A DNA stretch of 64,000 nucleotides from Sodalis glossinidius str. 'morsitans' (GCF_000010085.1 NC_007712.1:3782001-3846000), one strand, 5' to 3'. Counted from the stretch's first letter, positions 9,678 to 18,803 are shown. Made by a program: numbers and translations. Notes: generated from the letters alone by a model not told the origin.

Positions 9678-10640
9678 TCAGAAGAGTTTTTTTGCCGTTT
9701 CCAGGATATTGCTGCGGAAAGGACGTTTCATATTTTCAATGGCGTCGACGATGTCGTGATGCACCAGTCGCTCGTTTTGCACCCCGACGCAACGGCCGCC
9801 GTAGCCCTGCAACAGCAGTTCAATAGAATAGGCACCCATGAGCGAGGCCAAAATACGGTCGTAAGCCACCGGCCTACCGCCGCGCTGGATATGACCCAGT
9901 ACGGTGGCGCGGGTTTCCCGTCCCGTCTCTTTTTCAATATATTGCGCAAGCTCAGCAACATTACAGATGTATTCGGTAATCGCGACAATGGCGTGTTTTT
10001 TACCCTTAGCGATACCCGCCTTGATTTCGTAGACCAGGTCTTCCGGTTTGAATTCCACTTCAGGCAACACGATGAACTCACAGCCGCCGGCAATAGCAGC
10101 CGCCATGGTCAGATCGCCACAATACCGGCCCATGACCTCAACAATAGAAATACGCTGATGTGACGTAGATGTATCGCGCAGCCGGTCAATGGCCTCGACG
10201 ACGGTTTCCAGCGCGGTGAAGTAGCCAATGGTGTAATCGGTGCCCGCCACGTCATTATCAATCGTGCCCGGCAGGCCAATGCAGGGGAAACCCATTTCGG
10301 TCAAACGCTTGGCGCCCATGTAGGAACCATCGCCACCGATTACCACCAGCGCATCCAGACCACGTTTGGTCATGTTCTCAATCGCGATAGCGCGGGTGCC
10401 TTCCTCTCGAAATTCCGGAAAACGCGCAGAACCAAGAAAGGTGCCGCCGCGGTTAATCATATCTGAAACGCTATAACGGTCCAGTTTCGCTATCCGATCC
10501 TGAAACAGGCCCAGGTAACCGTCATAAATGCCGTAGACCTCCAGGCCTTCGGAAAGCCCGGCCCGTACCACGCCCCGGATGGCCGCATTCATTCCTGGTG
10601 AATCACCGCCGCTTGTCAGTACACCGATTTTTTTAATCAT
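9678..10640 (-). CDS. pfkA: 6-phosphofructokinase I
   Basis: Phosphorylates fructose-6-phosphate, the committed step of glycolysis. Start MIKKIGVLTSGGDSPGMNAA at 10640, behind AGAGGTAG, gives 320 residues, the E. coli length; a 343-residue reading from 10709 is less likely. ATP-site motifs GGDSPGMN and GGDGSYMGA, the catalytic PGTIDNDVAGTD and the substrate region EVMGRYCGDL are present. Intact. In E. coli fieF separates pfkA from cpxP; here that place holds decayed genes. Confidence 0.97.
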   Translation of the reverse strand: MIKKIGVLTSGGDSPGMNAAIRGVVRAGLSEGLEVYGIYDGYLGLFQDRIAKLDRYSVSDMINRGGTFLGSARFPEFREEGTRAIAIENMTKRGLDALVVIGGDGSYMGAKRLTEMGFPCIGLPGTIDNDVAGTDYTIGYFTALETVVEAIDRLRDTSTSHQRISIVEVMGRYCGDLTMAAAIAGGCEFIVLPEVEFKPEDLVYEIKAGIAKGKKHAIVAITEYICNVAELAQYIEKETGRETRATVLGHIQRGGRPVAYDRILASLMGAYSIELLLQGYGGRCVGVQNERLVHHDIVDAIENMKRPFRSNILETAKKLF

Positions 10641-11131
10641 GACTACCTCTGAACTTAAGATACCGCTTGTAGAATACAATACGTTTGTTACCGCTTTTCC
10701 CACCCGCAACGAATGCCGGGGCTTGTGAAGAAAGAGTATAACAAATCGCCAAAGCTGGATTGATTCAGGTCAGACTAACTTCTATTACTCAGCTAATAAA
10801 TACCCATTTTACTTACTTTATCATACTGTAAAACATGCATGGCCGCTTCCGCTTTAATGCACCCTCTCTCTATCACTGCTGCATGAAAAACCGCGTCTGT
10901 CAGCGTTTAACGGCGCTAATATGATGCTACTTTATCCCTCTTTTAGTACCAGTAGCTTGCCCTATCCAGATGTCATTCTCCTAGTGCGTTGAGCGCTGAT
11001 TTCGCTCTGGAATAGGTTAAACCGGATAACATTTAGGGGCATCAGCCCCGTTTTGTTATATAAATCACATTGAAAAGCGTTATACTGCCGGTGCCTCCCC
11101 CCCGACAACATTAACGCAGGGTAATGACACC
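10641..11131. other. Intergenic region pfkA / psiE remnant
   Basis: 491 bp without a recognisable coding frame. It contains the pfkA promoter side and, near 11075-11100, the sequence ahead of the psiE remnant. No fieF fragment was recognised in the frames I read. Confidence 0.4.
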
Positions 11132-11529
11132 ATGATCTCCGGAACGCGTATTGCCGATGACTGCAATTGGTTTTAAATATCGGCCTGGTATGCCTAAGCA
11201 TTATATTGATTATTTTTCTGGGTAGGCAAACCTTTGATTGAGGGCGGGTGCTGCTTAACGCTGGGGAACAAAGTTCCACCTATCTGTTGATTGAAGGTAT
11301 TGTTACCTATTTTCTAAACTTCGAGTTTATCGCCCTGATAATGAAATATTTCCAATCACGGTATCATTTTCCCCGGCGTTACTTTATTTATATTGGCATT
11401 ATGGCCATTATTCGCCTCATCGTCGTCGATCATGAAAACCCGCTGGATACGCTGTGTTATTTCACCGCCATTCTGATACTGATGATCACGTTATGGCTGG
11501 CAAACAGCACAAGGCTGATGCGCGAATAA
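11132..11529 (+). pseudogene. psiE: Phosphate-starvation-inducible protein PsiE, frameshifted
   Basis: PsiE is a small inner-membrane protein of unknown role (136 residues in E. coli). The first frame stops after 14 codons (ATG 11132). A second frame carries NIGLVCLSIILIIFLGRQTF, matching the first membrane helix, and stops at about 11240. A third frame (11248-11529) carries LIEGIVTYFLNFEFIALIMK, then HFPRRYFIYIGIMAIIRLI and VDHENPLDTLCYF, and ends NSTRLMRE like E. coli PsiE. At least two frameshifts separate the parts. The C-terminal 93 codons are open but lack the first helix in frame. Confidence 0.85.
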
Positions 11530-11603
11530 CGCCCGGCACTTAAGCAGCCTAGCGCGACAGGCGCCTGTTGGCGCCGCCGCCCTGCCCGGTTTTGCCGTTG
11601 CTT

Positions 11604-12310
11604 TTACCGCAGAAACCGGCCTTCCACCGTGCGCATTCGTTCGTCCCCCTGCAACGTCATGATATCGTTGACGGTCGGTAAGGCGGTTTCCACACCATAG
11701 ATGCCACCATCGCGCCCACCGCCGCGCGGATGGCATGATTACCGTAAATGACGATCCCCACTTTGCCGCTCTCGGCAATGGCCGACTCGGTAAGCTGCGG
11801 ATAGGCCATAGGCACCAGCACCAGCGGAATCCGGCCTTTCCAAGCATCGATGAAAGAGAGGATCTCCGCGGGGGTTTTTTGCCGGGAATGAATGAGTATC
11901 GCATCCGCACTGGCGTCTTGATACGCGTACGCCCAGCGCAGCGCGTCGTCCTGCCGCAGCCCGGCAATCAACGCCTCGACCCGGGCGATAATGACCAAAT
12001 TGCTATCCTGACGGGCATCGATGGCAGCGCCAATCTTGCCTTGAAAGGTCTCGATGCTGCCCAGTTCCTGTCGCCCACCGGCGCGCAGGCTGGTGTCTTT
12101 TGGAAAGGTCTTATCCTTCATCACCACCGCCGCCACGGCGGCAGCGATAGCGCTCATCATTTCCAGATGCATACTCATCGGCAGAATATTGGCATCCGGC
12201 ACCGCGTAGCTGGCCGCCAGCTCGAAACCGCTGCCGCAGACGCCGTCAAAGCCCGCCTCTGCGGGTGAGTTGGTAGAGTCGCAGATTCTGCGGCGTGATG
12301 ATTTGCGCAC
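11604..12310 (-). pseudogene. Phosphoenolpyruvate phosphomutase / isocitrate-lyase family protein, degraded
   Basis: The open part (11657-12310, 217 codons) aligns with the PEP-mutase branch of the isocitrate-lyase superfamily: EEAGFDG-like start (EAGFDGVCGSG), KDKTFPKDTSLRAGGRQEL, VIIARVEALIAGL and IYGNHAIRAAVGAM. The segment carrying the Mg-binding aspartates (DxDTG region) is missing between MSAIAAAV and VVMKDKTFP, so catalysis is impossible. The N-terminus upstream of EAGFDG is replaced by unlike sequence. Near the end the frame shifts; the other frame restores TVNDIMTLQGDERMRTVEG and stops at 11604. The original substrate is not clear. Confidence 0.8.
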
Positions 12311-12481
12311 CGGCGCTTACGCTGTCCGGTGACTTAGGAGCCGGCCGCTGGCGCAAGCCAGGCGGGCTGAGTTATTGGCCGTTGTGATTTTATCGACCCG
12401 GCCCTGAAATTTGCCGTAGCTTAAGGCGATACGCGACGCGGAGCGTCATACATGGAGAGGAACACTTCACCCTGCGCCGGT

Positions 12482-12675
12482 CTAAGATAACCGCCGCGGA
12501 TTAACCGTATTTCCTGGCGAAATATTCATCAGAAGTACATAAATAATAAATTCAATGAACGCTATAAACGCGGGGATGAAGGTCCAGCAAAACAACAGAT
12601 ACAATACCCCTTGACCGGTTTTACCTAAACAGAATTTGTGAACGCCGATCCCGTCGCCGCATTAAGCTTAACCAT
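12482..12675 (-). pseudogene. TM2-domain protein fragment
   Basis: On the minus strand a frame from about 12652 to the stop at 12482-12484 reads GIGVHKFCLGKTGQGVLYLL, then FCWTFIPAFIAFIEFIIYVL. This is the TM2 domain pattern (GxGxHxFYLG followed by two membrane helices). The only upstream ATG (12673-12675) is in another frame, so the N-terminus is frameshifted and shortened, and the first helix half is lost. The gene is too short for function. TM2 proteins are small membrane proteins of unclear role. Confidence 0.7.
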
Positions 12676-13527
12676 GCCTCAGCTCATTTTCCTGATTTAT
12701 CCCTATATTAATGAGTATCAAATTGATCTCAAAATCAGAACCTCTTTGCACGATGATCTCGCTCTGCTTTGCGGGTACGGAATGCACGAAGCTTTGCCCT
12801 GACGACCGTCAAAAGAATGGATCCCTGGCATCATCTTCACCTATTACCGGCAAGAAATTATCGCCACGCCTTTCCCCCATAATGGGGCTTGTTGCACAAC
12901 GGGGGAATCGACGCACCCGGAAACGGCGCACCACCAGGCCGTATCCCATAGGGTGCTTCACTGCAATAAGAAACGTCGTGCGCAGATCGTGCGGGTAAGC
13001 TTGCGCATCCAGAGGGTCTTATCACCGCCTTATGATCCGATCGCAGTAGCGAAATTAATGGCAACAGCCGATTATGCACTGACCTTCTCCTAGGCTTTGC
13101 AGGGCCTTGGCTGGCGACAATCGCCTACGGGCGGTAAATTCACCTGGCTGTGACGCGATACTCTATCCTGGTGGCACGCTGATATGATATTTCTCCCAGA
13201 CAAACATCAGCGGTATCATCATTGGATTTTTACTGCTAATGAAATGGCCATAACGATAGGGGGATGTCTTTCATGGAGATATCGAGAGCAAAGATGACGA
13301 CGAGATCCTTCACGTGTTGATGAAAAAGTCAGCGGCAGACTGATAGAGTTTTGACACTCTCGCATCCTTTATGGTGGGCATAGCCGCTGCGGCTAAAAGG
13401 CTATGCATATGGGTGACAAGGTGAGCGCGGCAGGGGCAGCGTTAAGCACCTTGACTTAACCGCTAAGCTCGCCGGATAGCCCCCTCCAAGGGGAAAGTGT
13501 TCGCTAGCTGAATAACAGGATAATAAT
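12676..13527. other. Decayed region without recognised gene
   Basis: About 850 bp. One + frame (about 12690-13100) reads with a single stop at about 12803 and contains SLHDDLALLCGYGMHEALP and EWIPGIIFTYYRQEIIATPF, so it may be a dead gene of unknown family. The rest (13100-13527) shows no coding pattern. It ends just before the LOG-family remnant. Confidence 0.4.
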
Positions 13528-14088
13528 ATGATTAACATCGGGATTTTTTGTGGTTCTGCTAACGGCAGTGACCCGGTTTACAGGGAAGCCGCCAGCCAGA
13601 GACGGGTCAGCTATTGGCCGAAAAAGGAATGGGTATCGTCTACGGCGGGGAAAAGGTCGGCCTGATGGGCGCTGTCGCTGATGCGGCATTAAAGCACGGC
13701 GGCCAGGTCACCGGGGTGATCCCTCAATCGTTGGTCGAGCGTGAAATCGCTCACACCGGGCTGAACTCACCTCCACATAGTGGCGAACATGCACGAACGT
13801 AAAATGAAGATGGCGGCGCTGGCCGATGCGTTTATCGCTATGCCCGGCGGTGCCGGGACGCTGGAAGAGATTTTCGAGCAATAGACCTGGGCGCAGCTGG
13901 GGTTACATACCAAACCCTGCGTGTTTCTTGATGTCGACGGTTTTTACCGCCCTCTAAAAGAGATGATTCGTCAGATGGTTGATAAGGGATTTCTAAAAAA
14001 GAGCTATGAAGATATGCTGCTTTTTTCTGAAAATCTGAACGAAATTACACAATATTTTGCTGACTATCGCGCCCCGGCCGTCAAATGA
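13528..14088 (+). pseudogene. LOG-family (lysine decarboxylase-like, TIGR00730) protein, broken
   Basis: LOG proteins release free base from nucleoside monophosphates (cytokinin-type phosphoribohydrolases) and carry a PGGxGTxxE motif. Here MINIGIFCGSANGSDPVYRE starts at 13528. The frame shifts near 13600 to LAEKGMGIVYGGEKVGLMGA, shifts again near 13765 to NMHERKMKMAALADAFIAMP followed by GGAGTLEEIFEQ, then meets an in-frame TAG at 13882-13884. It continues to the stop at 14086-14088. Two frameshifts plus a stop make it dead. It overlaps the next gene by ATGA, as in a former two-gene operon. Confidence 0.87.
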
Positions 14089-14516
14089 TCACAGTGAGGG
14101 GACAGAAAATGGCAGATGAAAAGGTCATTCACATTGCTGCGGCGGTCATCATTGACGCGCGGGGTCGACTACTGCTGGTAAGAAAACAAAATTCGGTTTT
14201 TTTATGCAGCCGGGTGGCAAAATTGAGGCCGGAAACGGCTCTGGTGCGTGAGCTGCACGAGAAGCTTCAGCTTCAGATACCGGAACAGCAGGTCACTTTT
14301 CTCGGCCAGTTCACCGATATCGCCGCCAACGAGCCCGGTCACAGGCTAATTGCCGATATTTTTGCCGTGCCTGCTCCTGATCATGGGGTCACCCCCGCCA
14401 CGGAGATAGCTGACGTCATGTCGCTTGATCCGTCAGCCAATCCAAATGTTCCGCTGGCACCGCTTACCCAAAAGCAGCTCATTCCTTTGCTCTTGCAATC
14501 ACAAACGGTAAATTAG
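14085..14516 (+). pseudogene. Nudix hydrolase with a scrambled Nudix box
   Basis: The frame is open for 143 codons, but the catalytic box is unreadable. After VIIDARGRLLLVRKQNSVF the expected FMQPGGKIEAG lies in another frame between the T run at 14197-14203 and about 14230. The open frame reads LCSRVAKLRPE there, then returns to ETALVRELHEKL. One T lost in the run and two bases lost after GAGGCC restore the frame, and the spacing from E to RE is also about three residues short. The C-terminal half (FLGQFTDIAANEPGHRLIAD) looks normal. It is annotated as a likely non-functional Nudix protein despite the open frame. Confidence 0.75.
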
Positions 14517-14530
14517 CTCAACCGAGACGC

Positions 14531-14557
14531 AAAAAACACCCCGCTGATGAGGCGGGG
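14531..14557 (-). terminator. Rho-independent terminator of cpxP/CpxQ
   Basis: On the minus strand CCCCGC (from 14557-14552) pairs with GCGGGG (14544-14539) and is followed by GTGTTTTTT (to 14531). It lies 42 bp past the cpxP stop and forms the 3' end of CpxQ. Confidence 0.85.
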
Positions 14558-14590
14558 AAGACAGGGATGGTGTCTATGGCAAGGAAAAAA
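14531..14590 (-). ncRNA. cpxQ: CpxQ small RNA from the cpxP 3'UTR
   Basis: The minus strand just downstream of cpxP reads TTTTTTCCTTGCCATAGACA, then CCATCCCTGTCTTCCCC and the terminator. This matches the E. coli/Salmonella CpxQ sRNA as I recall it, including the seed region CCTTGCCATAGAC. CpxQ is cut from the cpxP mRNA by RNase E, binds Hfq and represses envelope-protein mRNAs when the Cpx pathway is on. The 5' end is placed by analogy. Only the terminator stem differs in sequence from E. coli, while the unpaired part is kept. Confidence 0.8.
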
Positions 14591-14598
14591 GTCATTCT

Positions 14599-15087
14599 TT
14601 ATTCGTTTACTGCTGGCTTCTGGGCAGAAGTTGAAATCTTGTCCGCCATCTGCAGCTTCAAATCACTCACCCGCTGCAGATGCTTTTGCTCTAGAATCTG
14701 TTGCTGTTCCGGCGTAAGCAAGTTATACATTTGGTTGCGCACCCGGGCCATTTCGACCTGACGAGCAACCTGCTCCTGGGCCATCTTTTCCGTTTGTTCC
14801 CTGACAGCAGCCTCGTCGAAAGTTTTATCGGTGACCAGCGTATGCAGGCGTTCCATTTCGCTAATATTGATACGGGGCGCATCGCGGCCGGCGAGGCTCA
14901 TGAGGTCACGCATTTGTTGCCGCTGCTGTTCCGTCAGCTTAACGTCGTCAAACATGCTGTAATGGCTTTCCTGTATCCGATGTGTAATGGCATCCTGTTG
15001 CCAGCTTTCCAAAGTATTGTTATCAGCAGCTACAGTATTAACAGAGACCAGCGCGGCGGCGATGAACAAGAGGATGTTTTTGTGCAT
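14599..15087 (-). CDS. cpxP: Periplasmic Cpx regulator CpxP
   Basis: Periplasmic dimer that binds the CpxA sensor domain, dampens signalling and aids degradation of misfolded proteins. Start MHKNILLFIAAALVSVNTVA at 15087, behind AAGGGGGG, gives 162 residues with a signal peptide cleaved before ADNN. Both LTxxQ motifs of the family are present: LTEQQRQQM and LTPEQQQIL. It is divergent from cpxRA and preceded by a CpxR box; its 3'UTR encodes CpxQ. Confidence 0.93.
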   Translation of the reverse strand: MHKNILLFIAAALVSVNTVAADNNTLESWQQDAITHRIQESHYSMFDDVKLTEQQRQQMRDLMSLAGRDAPRINISEMERLHTLVTDKTFDEAAVREQTEKMAQEQVARQVEMARVRNQMYNLLTPEQQQILEQKHLQRVSDLKLQMADKISTSAQKPAVNE

Positions 15088-15170
15088 CCCGGCCCCCCTT
15101 AGCATGTTTCTTTTTCGCTATACGATGGAAGTGAGTTTACCCAAACTGCTGCAAACATGCGTCAGGCGGT

Positions 15171-15185
15171 GTAAAGCTACGTAAA
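15171..15185 (+). promoter_or_regulatory. CpxR-binding box between cpxP and cpxR
   Basis: GTAAA (15171-15175), five bases, GTAAA (15181-15185): an exact match to the CpxR consensus GTAAA-N5-GTAAA. It lies 84 bp upstream of the cpxP start and 53 bp upstream of the cpxR start, so it can serve both divergent promoters. Confidence 0.85.
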
Positions 15186-15237
15186 GTCATGGATTGGAAG
15201 GGATTGATGACGTATTTTGCGTCAGGAGGTGAATAAA

Positions 15238-15936
15238 ATGAATAAAATCCTTTTGGTTGATGATGACCGCGAATTAACGTCGCTGTTGAAGGAACTATTG
15301 GAAATGGAAGGCTTTAACGTCCAGGTGGCCCATGACGGCGAACAGGCGTTGAGCCAGTTGGACAGTTCCATTGATCTCTTGCTTCTCGATGTGATGATGC
15401 CGCGTAAGAACGGCATTGACACTCTTAAAGAGCTGCGGCAGCAGCAACAGACGCCGGTGATTATGTTGACCGCCCGCGGTAGCGAGCTGGATCGCGTTTT
15501 GGGCCTGGAGTTAGGCGCGGATGATTATTTGCCCAAGCCGTTTAACGACCGGGAACTGGTCGCGCGCATCCGGGCAATATTGCGCCGTTCACACTGGACG
15601 GAACAACAGCAGACCGGCGAGGCCGGCACGCCGTCGCTGGAGGTAGATTTTCTGCGCCTGAATCCGGGCCGGCAGGAGGCCACCTTTGACGGAACGCCGC
15701 TGGAGTTAACCGGTACCGAGTTTACTTTGCTGTATCTGCTGGCGCAGCATTTAGGCCAGGTGGTGTCGCGGGAGCATTTGAGTCAGGAAGTGCTGGGCAA
15801 ACGCCTGACGCCGTTTGACCGGGCCATTGATATGCATATTTCCAATTTGCGTCGTAAGCTGCCGGAACGCAAAGATGGGCATCCGTGGTTCAAAACGTTA
15901 CGTGGCCGGGGCTATTTGATGGTATCCGTTACATGA
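15238..15936 (+). CDS. cpxR: Envelope-stress response regulator CpxR
   Basis: OmpR/PhoB-type regulator of 232 residues, the E. coli length. ATG 15238 follows AGGAGGT (15224-15230), which decides the start over an upstream in-frame TTG at 15217. The receiver domain (1-120) has acidic residues in LVDDDREL, the phosphorylated Asp in LLLLDVMMPRKNG, and Thr/Lys in MLTARG and LPKPFND. The winged-helix domain carries LTGTEFTLLYLLAQHLGQ and HISNLRRKL. It overlaps cpxA by ATGA. Confidence 0.97.
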   Translation: MNKILLVDDDRELTSLLKELLEMEGFNVQVAHDGEQALSQLDSSIDLLLLDVMMPRKNGIDTLKELRQQQQTPVIMLTARGSELDRVLGLELGADDYLPKPFNDRELVARIRAILRRSHWTEQQQTGEAGTPSLEVDFLRLNPGRQEATFDGTPLELTGTEFTLLYLLAQHLGQVVSREHLSQEVLGKRLTPFDRAIDMHISNLRRKLPERKDGHPWFKTLRGRGYLMVSVT

Positions 15937-17306
15937 TCAATAGCTTGACCGCACGCATTTTCGCCATATTCTGGTTGACCCTCGCGCTGGTGCTTATGTT
16001 GGTACTTATGGTGCCCAAGCTGGATTCCCGGCAAATGACGCAACTGCTCGACAGCGAGCAGCGCCAGGGCGTAATGCTGCAGCAGCATGTGGAGGCGGAG
16101 CTGGCTGCCGATCCGGCCAACGATTTGATGTGGTGGCGCCGGCTGTTTCGCGCCATTGATAAGTGGGCGCCGCCCGGCCAGCGTTTGATTCTGGTGACCA
16201 GCGAAGGGCGGGTCATTGGCGCCCAGCGCAATGAAATGCAGATTATCCGCAACTTTATCGGCCAATCGGACAATGCCAATCATCCCCAAAAGAAAAAATA
16301 CGGCCGCGCCGAGCTGGTGGGGCCTTTTGCCATTCGCGACGGCGAGGACAATTATCAACTTTACCAGATTCGCCCGGCAGGCAGCGCCCAGTCCGACTTT
16401 ATCAGTCTGTTGTTCGATCGCCCGCTGCTATTGCTGATTGTCACCATGCTTATCAGTATTCCGTTCCTGTTGTGGCTGGCCTGGAGTCTGGCCAAACCGG
16501 CGCGTAAACTGAAGCATGCCGCCGATGAAGTGGCACGCGGGAATCTGCGGCAGCACCCTGAGCTGGAAGCGGGGCCGCAGGAGTTTCTGGCTACCGGCGT
16601 TAGCTTTAATCAGATGGTAAGCGCCCTGGAACGGATGGTCACCGCGCAGCAGCGCCTGCTTTCCGATATCTCCCATGAGCTGCGTACTCCGTTAACCCGG
16701 CTCCAGTTGGCCACCGCGCTGATGCGTCGACGGCACGGCGAGGGACATGAACTTACGCGCATCGAGACGGAAGCGCAGCGGCTTGACTCGATGATCAACG
16801 ATCTGCTGGTACTGTCACGTAATCAGCATAAAAACGAGCTGTCGCGGGAAGTGCTCAAGGCGAATGATCTGTGGTCGGATGTGCTTAATGACGCCACGTT
16901 TGAAGCCGAGCAGATGGGCAAAAGCCTGGAGGTCACCTCGCCGCCGGGCAACTGGACACTGCTGGGTAACCCCTCCGCACTGGACAGCGCGCTGGAAAAT
17001 ATCGTGCGCAATGCCCTGCGTTATTCGCACCAGCGTATTACGGTCGGGTTCAGCGCCGATCAGCAGGGGATCACCATTACCGTGGATGATGATGGCCCCG
17101 GCGTCAGCGAGGACGATCGCGAGCAGATTTTCCGCCCCTTCTACCGTACCGATGAAGCGCGCGATCGCGAGTCCGGCGGTACCGGCCTGGGGCTGGCGAT
17201 TGTCGAAACCGCCGTCATGCAGCACCGCGGTTGGGTCAAAGCCGAGGACAGCCCGCTCGGCGGTTTGCGGCTAATTATCTGGCTGCCGTTATTGCCTCAG
17301 CGCTAA
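15933..17306 (+). CDS. cpxA: Envelope-stress sensor histidine kinase CpxA
   Basis: Inner-membrane sensor kinase/phosphatase, 457 residues as in E. coli, starting MINSLTARIFAIFWL at 15933. TM1 spans about residues 8-29, a periplasmic PAS-like domain about 30-163, TM2 about 164-185, then HAMP. The phospho-accepting His is in LLSDISHELRTPLTRLQ. ATP-binding boxes are N (ENIVRNALRYS), G1 (VDDDGPGV), F (IFRPFYRTD) and G2 (GGTGLGLAIVE). Intact, so the Cpx system is probably active. Longer in-frame reading from 15885 overlaps cpxR and is not used. Confidence 0.97.
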   Translation: MINSLTARIFAIFWLTLALVLMLVLMVPKLDSRQMTQLLDSEQRQGVMLQQHVEAELAADPANDLMWWRRLFRAIDKWAPPGQRLILVTSEGRVIGAQRNEMQIIRNFIGQSDNANHPQKKKYGRAELVGPFAIRDGEDNYQLYQIRPAGSAQSDFISLLFDRPLLLLIVTMLISIPFLLWLAWSLAKPARKLKHAADEVARGNLRQHPELEAGPQEFLATGVSFNQMVSALERMVTAQQRLLSDISHELRTPLTRLQLATALMRRRHGEGHELTRIETEAQRLDSMINDLLVLSRNQHKNELSREVLKANDLWSDVLNDATFEAEQMGKSLEVTSPPGNWTLLGNPSALDSALENIVRNALRYSHQRITVGFSADQQGITITVDDDGPGVSEDDREQIFRPFYRTDEARDRESGGTGLGLAIVETAVMQHRGWVKAEDSPLGGLRLIIWLPLLPQR

Positions 17307-17513
17307 GCCAGCCCGGCGCGAATGCCAGAGCCGCAGCCCGGAATTGAAAGCCGCCCGTCCGGCTCACCGGCCGCCAATGCCCCTGCCCGGGCGCGACAGA
17401 CCTCGGCGCGCCAAGCATGGCTAACGGGGGGAGGAGTGAAGCCCCTCAAGTCATCAGGAAGTGGCGGCAAGCGCGAACTATTTGCTATCCTGCGCCCTGC
17501 TTAAGGGGGCATC

Positions 17514-17981
17514 ATGCTGAACATCGTATTATATGAACCGGAAATTCCGCCCAACACCGGCAATATCATCCGCCTGTGCGCGAACACCGGTTTTCACCTT
17601 CACATCATACAACCGCTCGGATTTACCTGGGATGACAAGCGGCTACGCCGCGCGGGGCTGGATTACCATGAGTTCGCCGCGATTCGCCATCACCGCGACT
17701 ACGCCGCTTTTCTGGCGCAGGCGCAGCAGGCGCGGCTGTTTGCCCTGACCACCAAGGGCCAGCCGGCACACAGCGCCGTGCGCTATCAGGCCGGGGACTA
17801 TTTGCTGTTTGGGCCGGAAACCCGCGGGTTGCCGCCGTCAATTCTCGACGCGCTGCCCATGACGCAGAAAATCCGCATCCCGATGCAACCGGACAGCCGC
17901 AGCATGAACCTGTCCAATGCGGTATCGGTGGTGGTGTATGAAGCCTGGCGCCAGTTAGATTACGCCAGCGCACGAGACTAA
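17514..17981 (+). CDS. trmL: tRNA (cytidine/uridine-34-2'-O)-methyltransferase
   Basis: SPOUT-family enzyme that methylates the wobble ribose of tRNA-Leu isoacceptors. 155 residues, close to E. coli TrmL (157). Starts MLNIVLYEPEIPPNTGNIIR; the knot and SAM-binding parts are FGPETRGLP and the C-terminal PMQPDSRSMNLSNAVSVVVY. It converges closely on cysE (6-bp gap). Intact. Confidence 0.95.
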   Translation: MLNIVLYEPEIPPNTGNIIRLCANTGFHLHIIQPLGFTWDDKRLRRAGLDYHEFAAIRHHRDYAAFLAQAQQARLFALTTKGQPAHSAVRYQAGDYLLFGPETRGLPPSILDALPMTQKIRIPMQPDSRSMNLSNAVSVVVYEAWRQLDYASARD

Positions 17982-17987
17982 CCTTCT

Positions 17988-18803
17988 TCAGATACCATCG
18001 CCAAATTCAAAACCGGGGCTGCTAAAAGACTGATCCATCTCTTCCGATGGCCGGTCGCTGTCCGGTTTCCCCACGACCCGTGCCGGTACGCCGGCGGCGG
18101 TGGTATGGACCGGCACCGAGCGCAAGACGACCGAACCGGCGCCGATTTTCGCCCCTCTGCCCACCTCGATATTGCCGAGAATGGTGGCGCCGGCGCCAAT
18201 CATCACCCCTTCGCGGATTTTGGGATGCCGATCGCCGCTGGTCTTGCCGGTACCGCCGAGCGTGACGGATTGCAGGATGGAAACGTCATCTTCCACCACC
18301 GCTGTTTCGCCAATCACGATACCCGTGGCGTGGTCGAGCATGATACCGCAGCCGATGCGCGCCGCCGGATGAATATCCACCCCGAAAGAGACGGATATTT
18401 CATTCTGGAAATAAATCGCCAGCGCCTGACGGTTTTGATACCACAACCAGTGGCCGATCCGGTATGCCTGCAGGGCGTGGAACCCCTTGAGATACAGCAG
18501 CGGGGTGGAATATTTATCCACCGCCGGATCGCGCAATCGCACCGCGTGAATATCGCGCGCGGCGGAGAAAATCATGCCGGGATCGGCGCCGTAGGCTTCC
18601 TCCACCACTTCACGGATGGCAATGGCGGGCATAATGGGGTTGCTGAGTTTATTGGCCAGCATATAGCTCAATGCGCTGCCCAGGTTTTCGTGCTTGAGCA
18701 GAGTTGCATGGAAAAAACTGGCCAGCATGGGTTCACAATCGGCCAGCAATCGCGCTTCAGTTTTAATGTTGTTCCATACAAGTTCCAATTCTTCTGTCGA
18801 CAT
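17988..18803 (-). CDS. cysE: Serine O-acetyltransferase
   Basis: Makes O-acetylserine from serine and acetyl-CoA, the first step of cysteine synthesis. Start MSTEELELVWNNIKTEA at 18803 gives 271 residues (273 in E. coli). The N-terminal helical domain precedes left-handed parallel beta-helix hexapeptide repeats: GVDIHPAARIGCGIMLDHAT, then GIVIGETAVVEDDVSIL and GAKIGAGSVVLRSVP. The catalytic His is in MLDHATG. A longer frame from 18878 adds 25 unlike residues. Part of a gpsA-cysE unit, 37 bp after gpsA. Confidence 0.95.
   Translation of the reverse strand: MSTEELELVWNNIKTEARLLADCEPMLASFFHATLLKHENLGSALSYMLANKLSNPIMPAIAIREVVEEAYGADPGMIFSAARDIHAVRLRDPAVDKYSTPLLYLKGFHALQAYRIGHWLWYQNRQALAIYFQNEISVSFGVDIHPAARIGCGIMLDHATGIVIGETAVVEDDVSILQSVTLGGTGKTSGDRHPKIREGVMIGAGATILGNIEVGRGAKIGAGSVVLRSVPVHTTAAGVPARVVGKPDSDRPSEEMDQSFSSPGFEFGDGI

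Noticed and set aside
9642..10163. Long + strand frame of 173 codons across pfkA
   Set aside because: It is the antisense shadow of pfkA, with no ribosome site or recognisable content.
12885..12960. GGGGCTTGTTGCACAAC as a possible insertion-sequence end
   Set aside because: No transposase frame and no matching inverted end were found nearby; the match to any IS end is from memory and too short.
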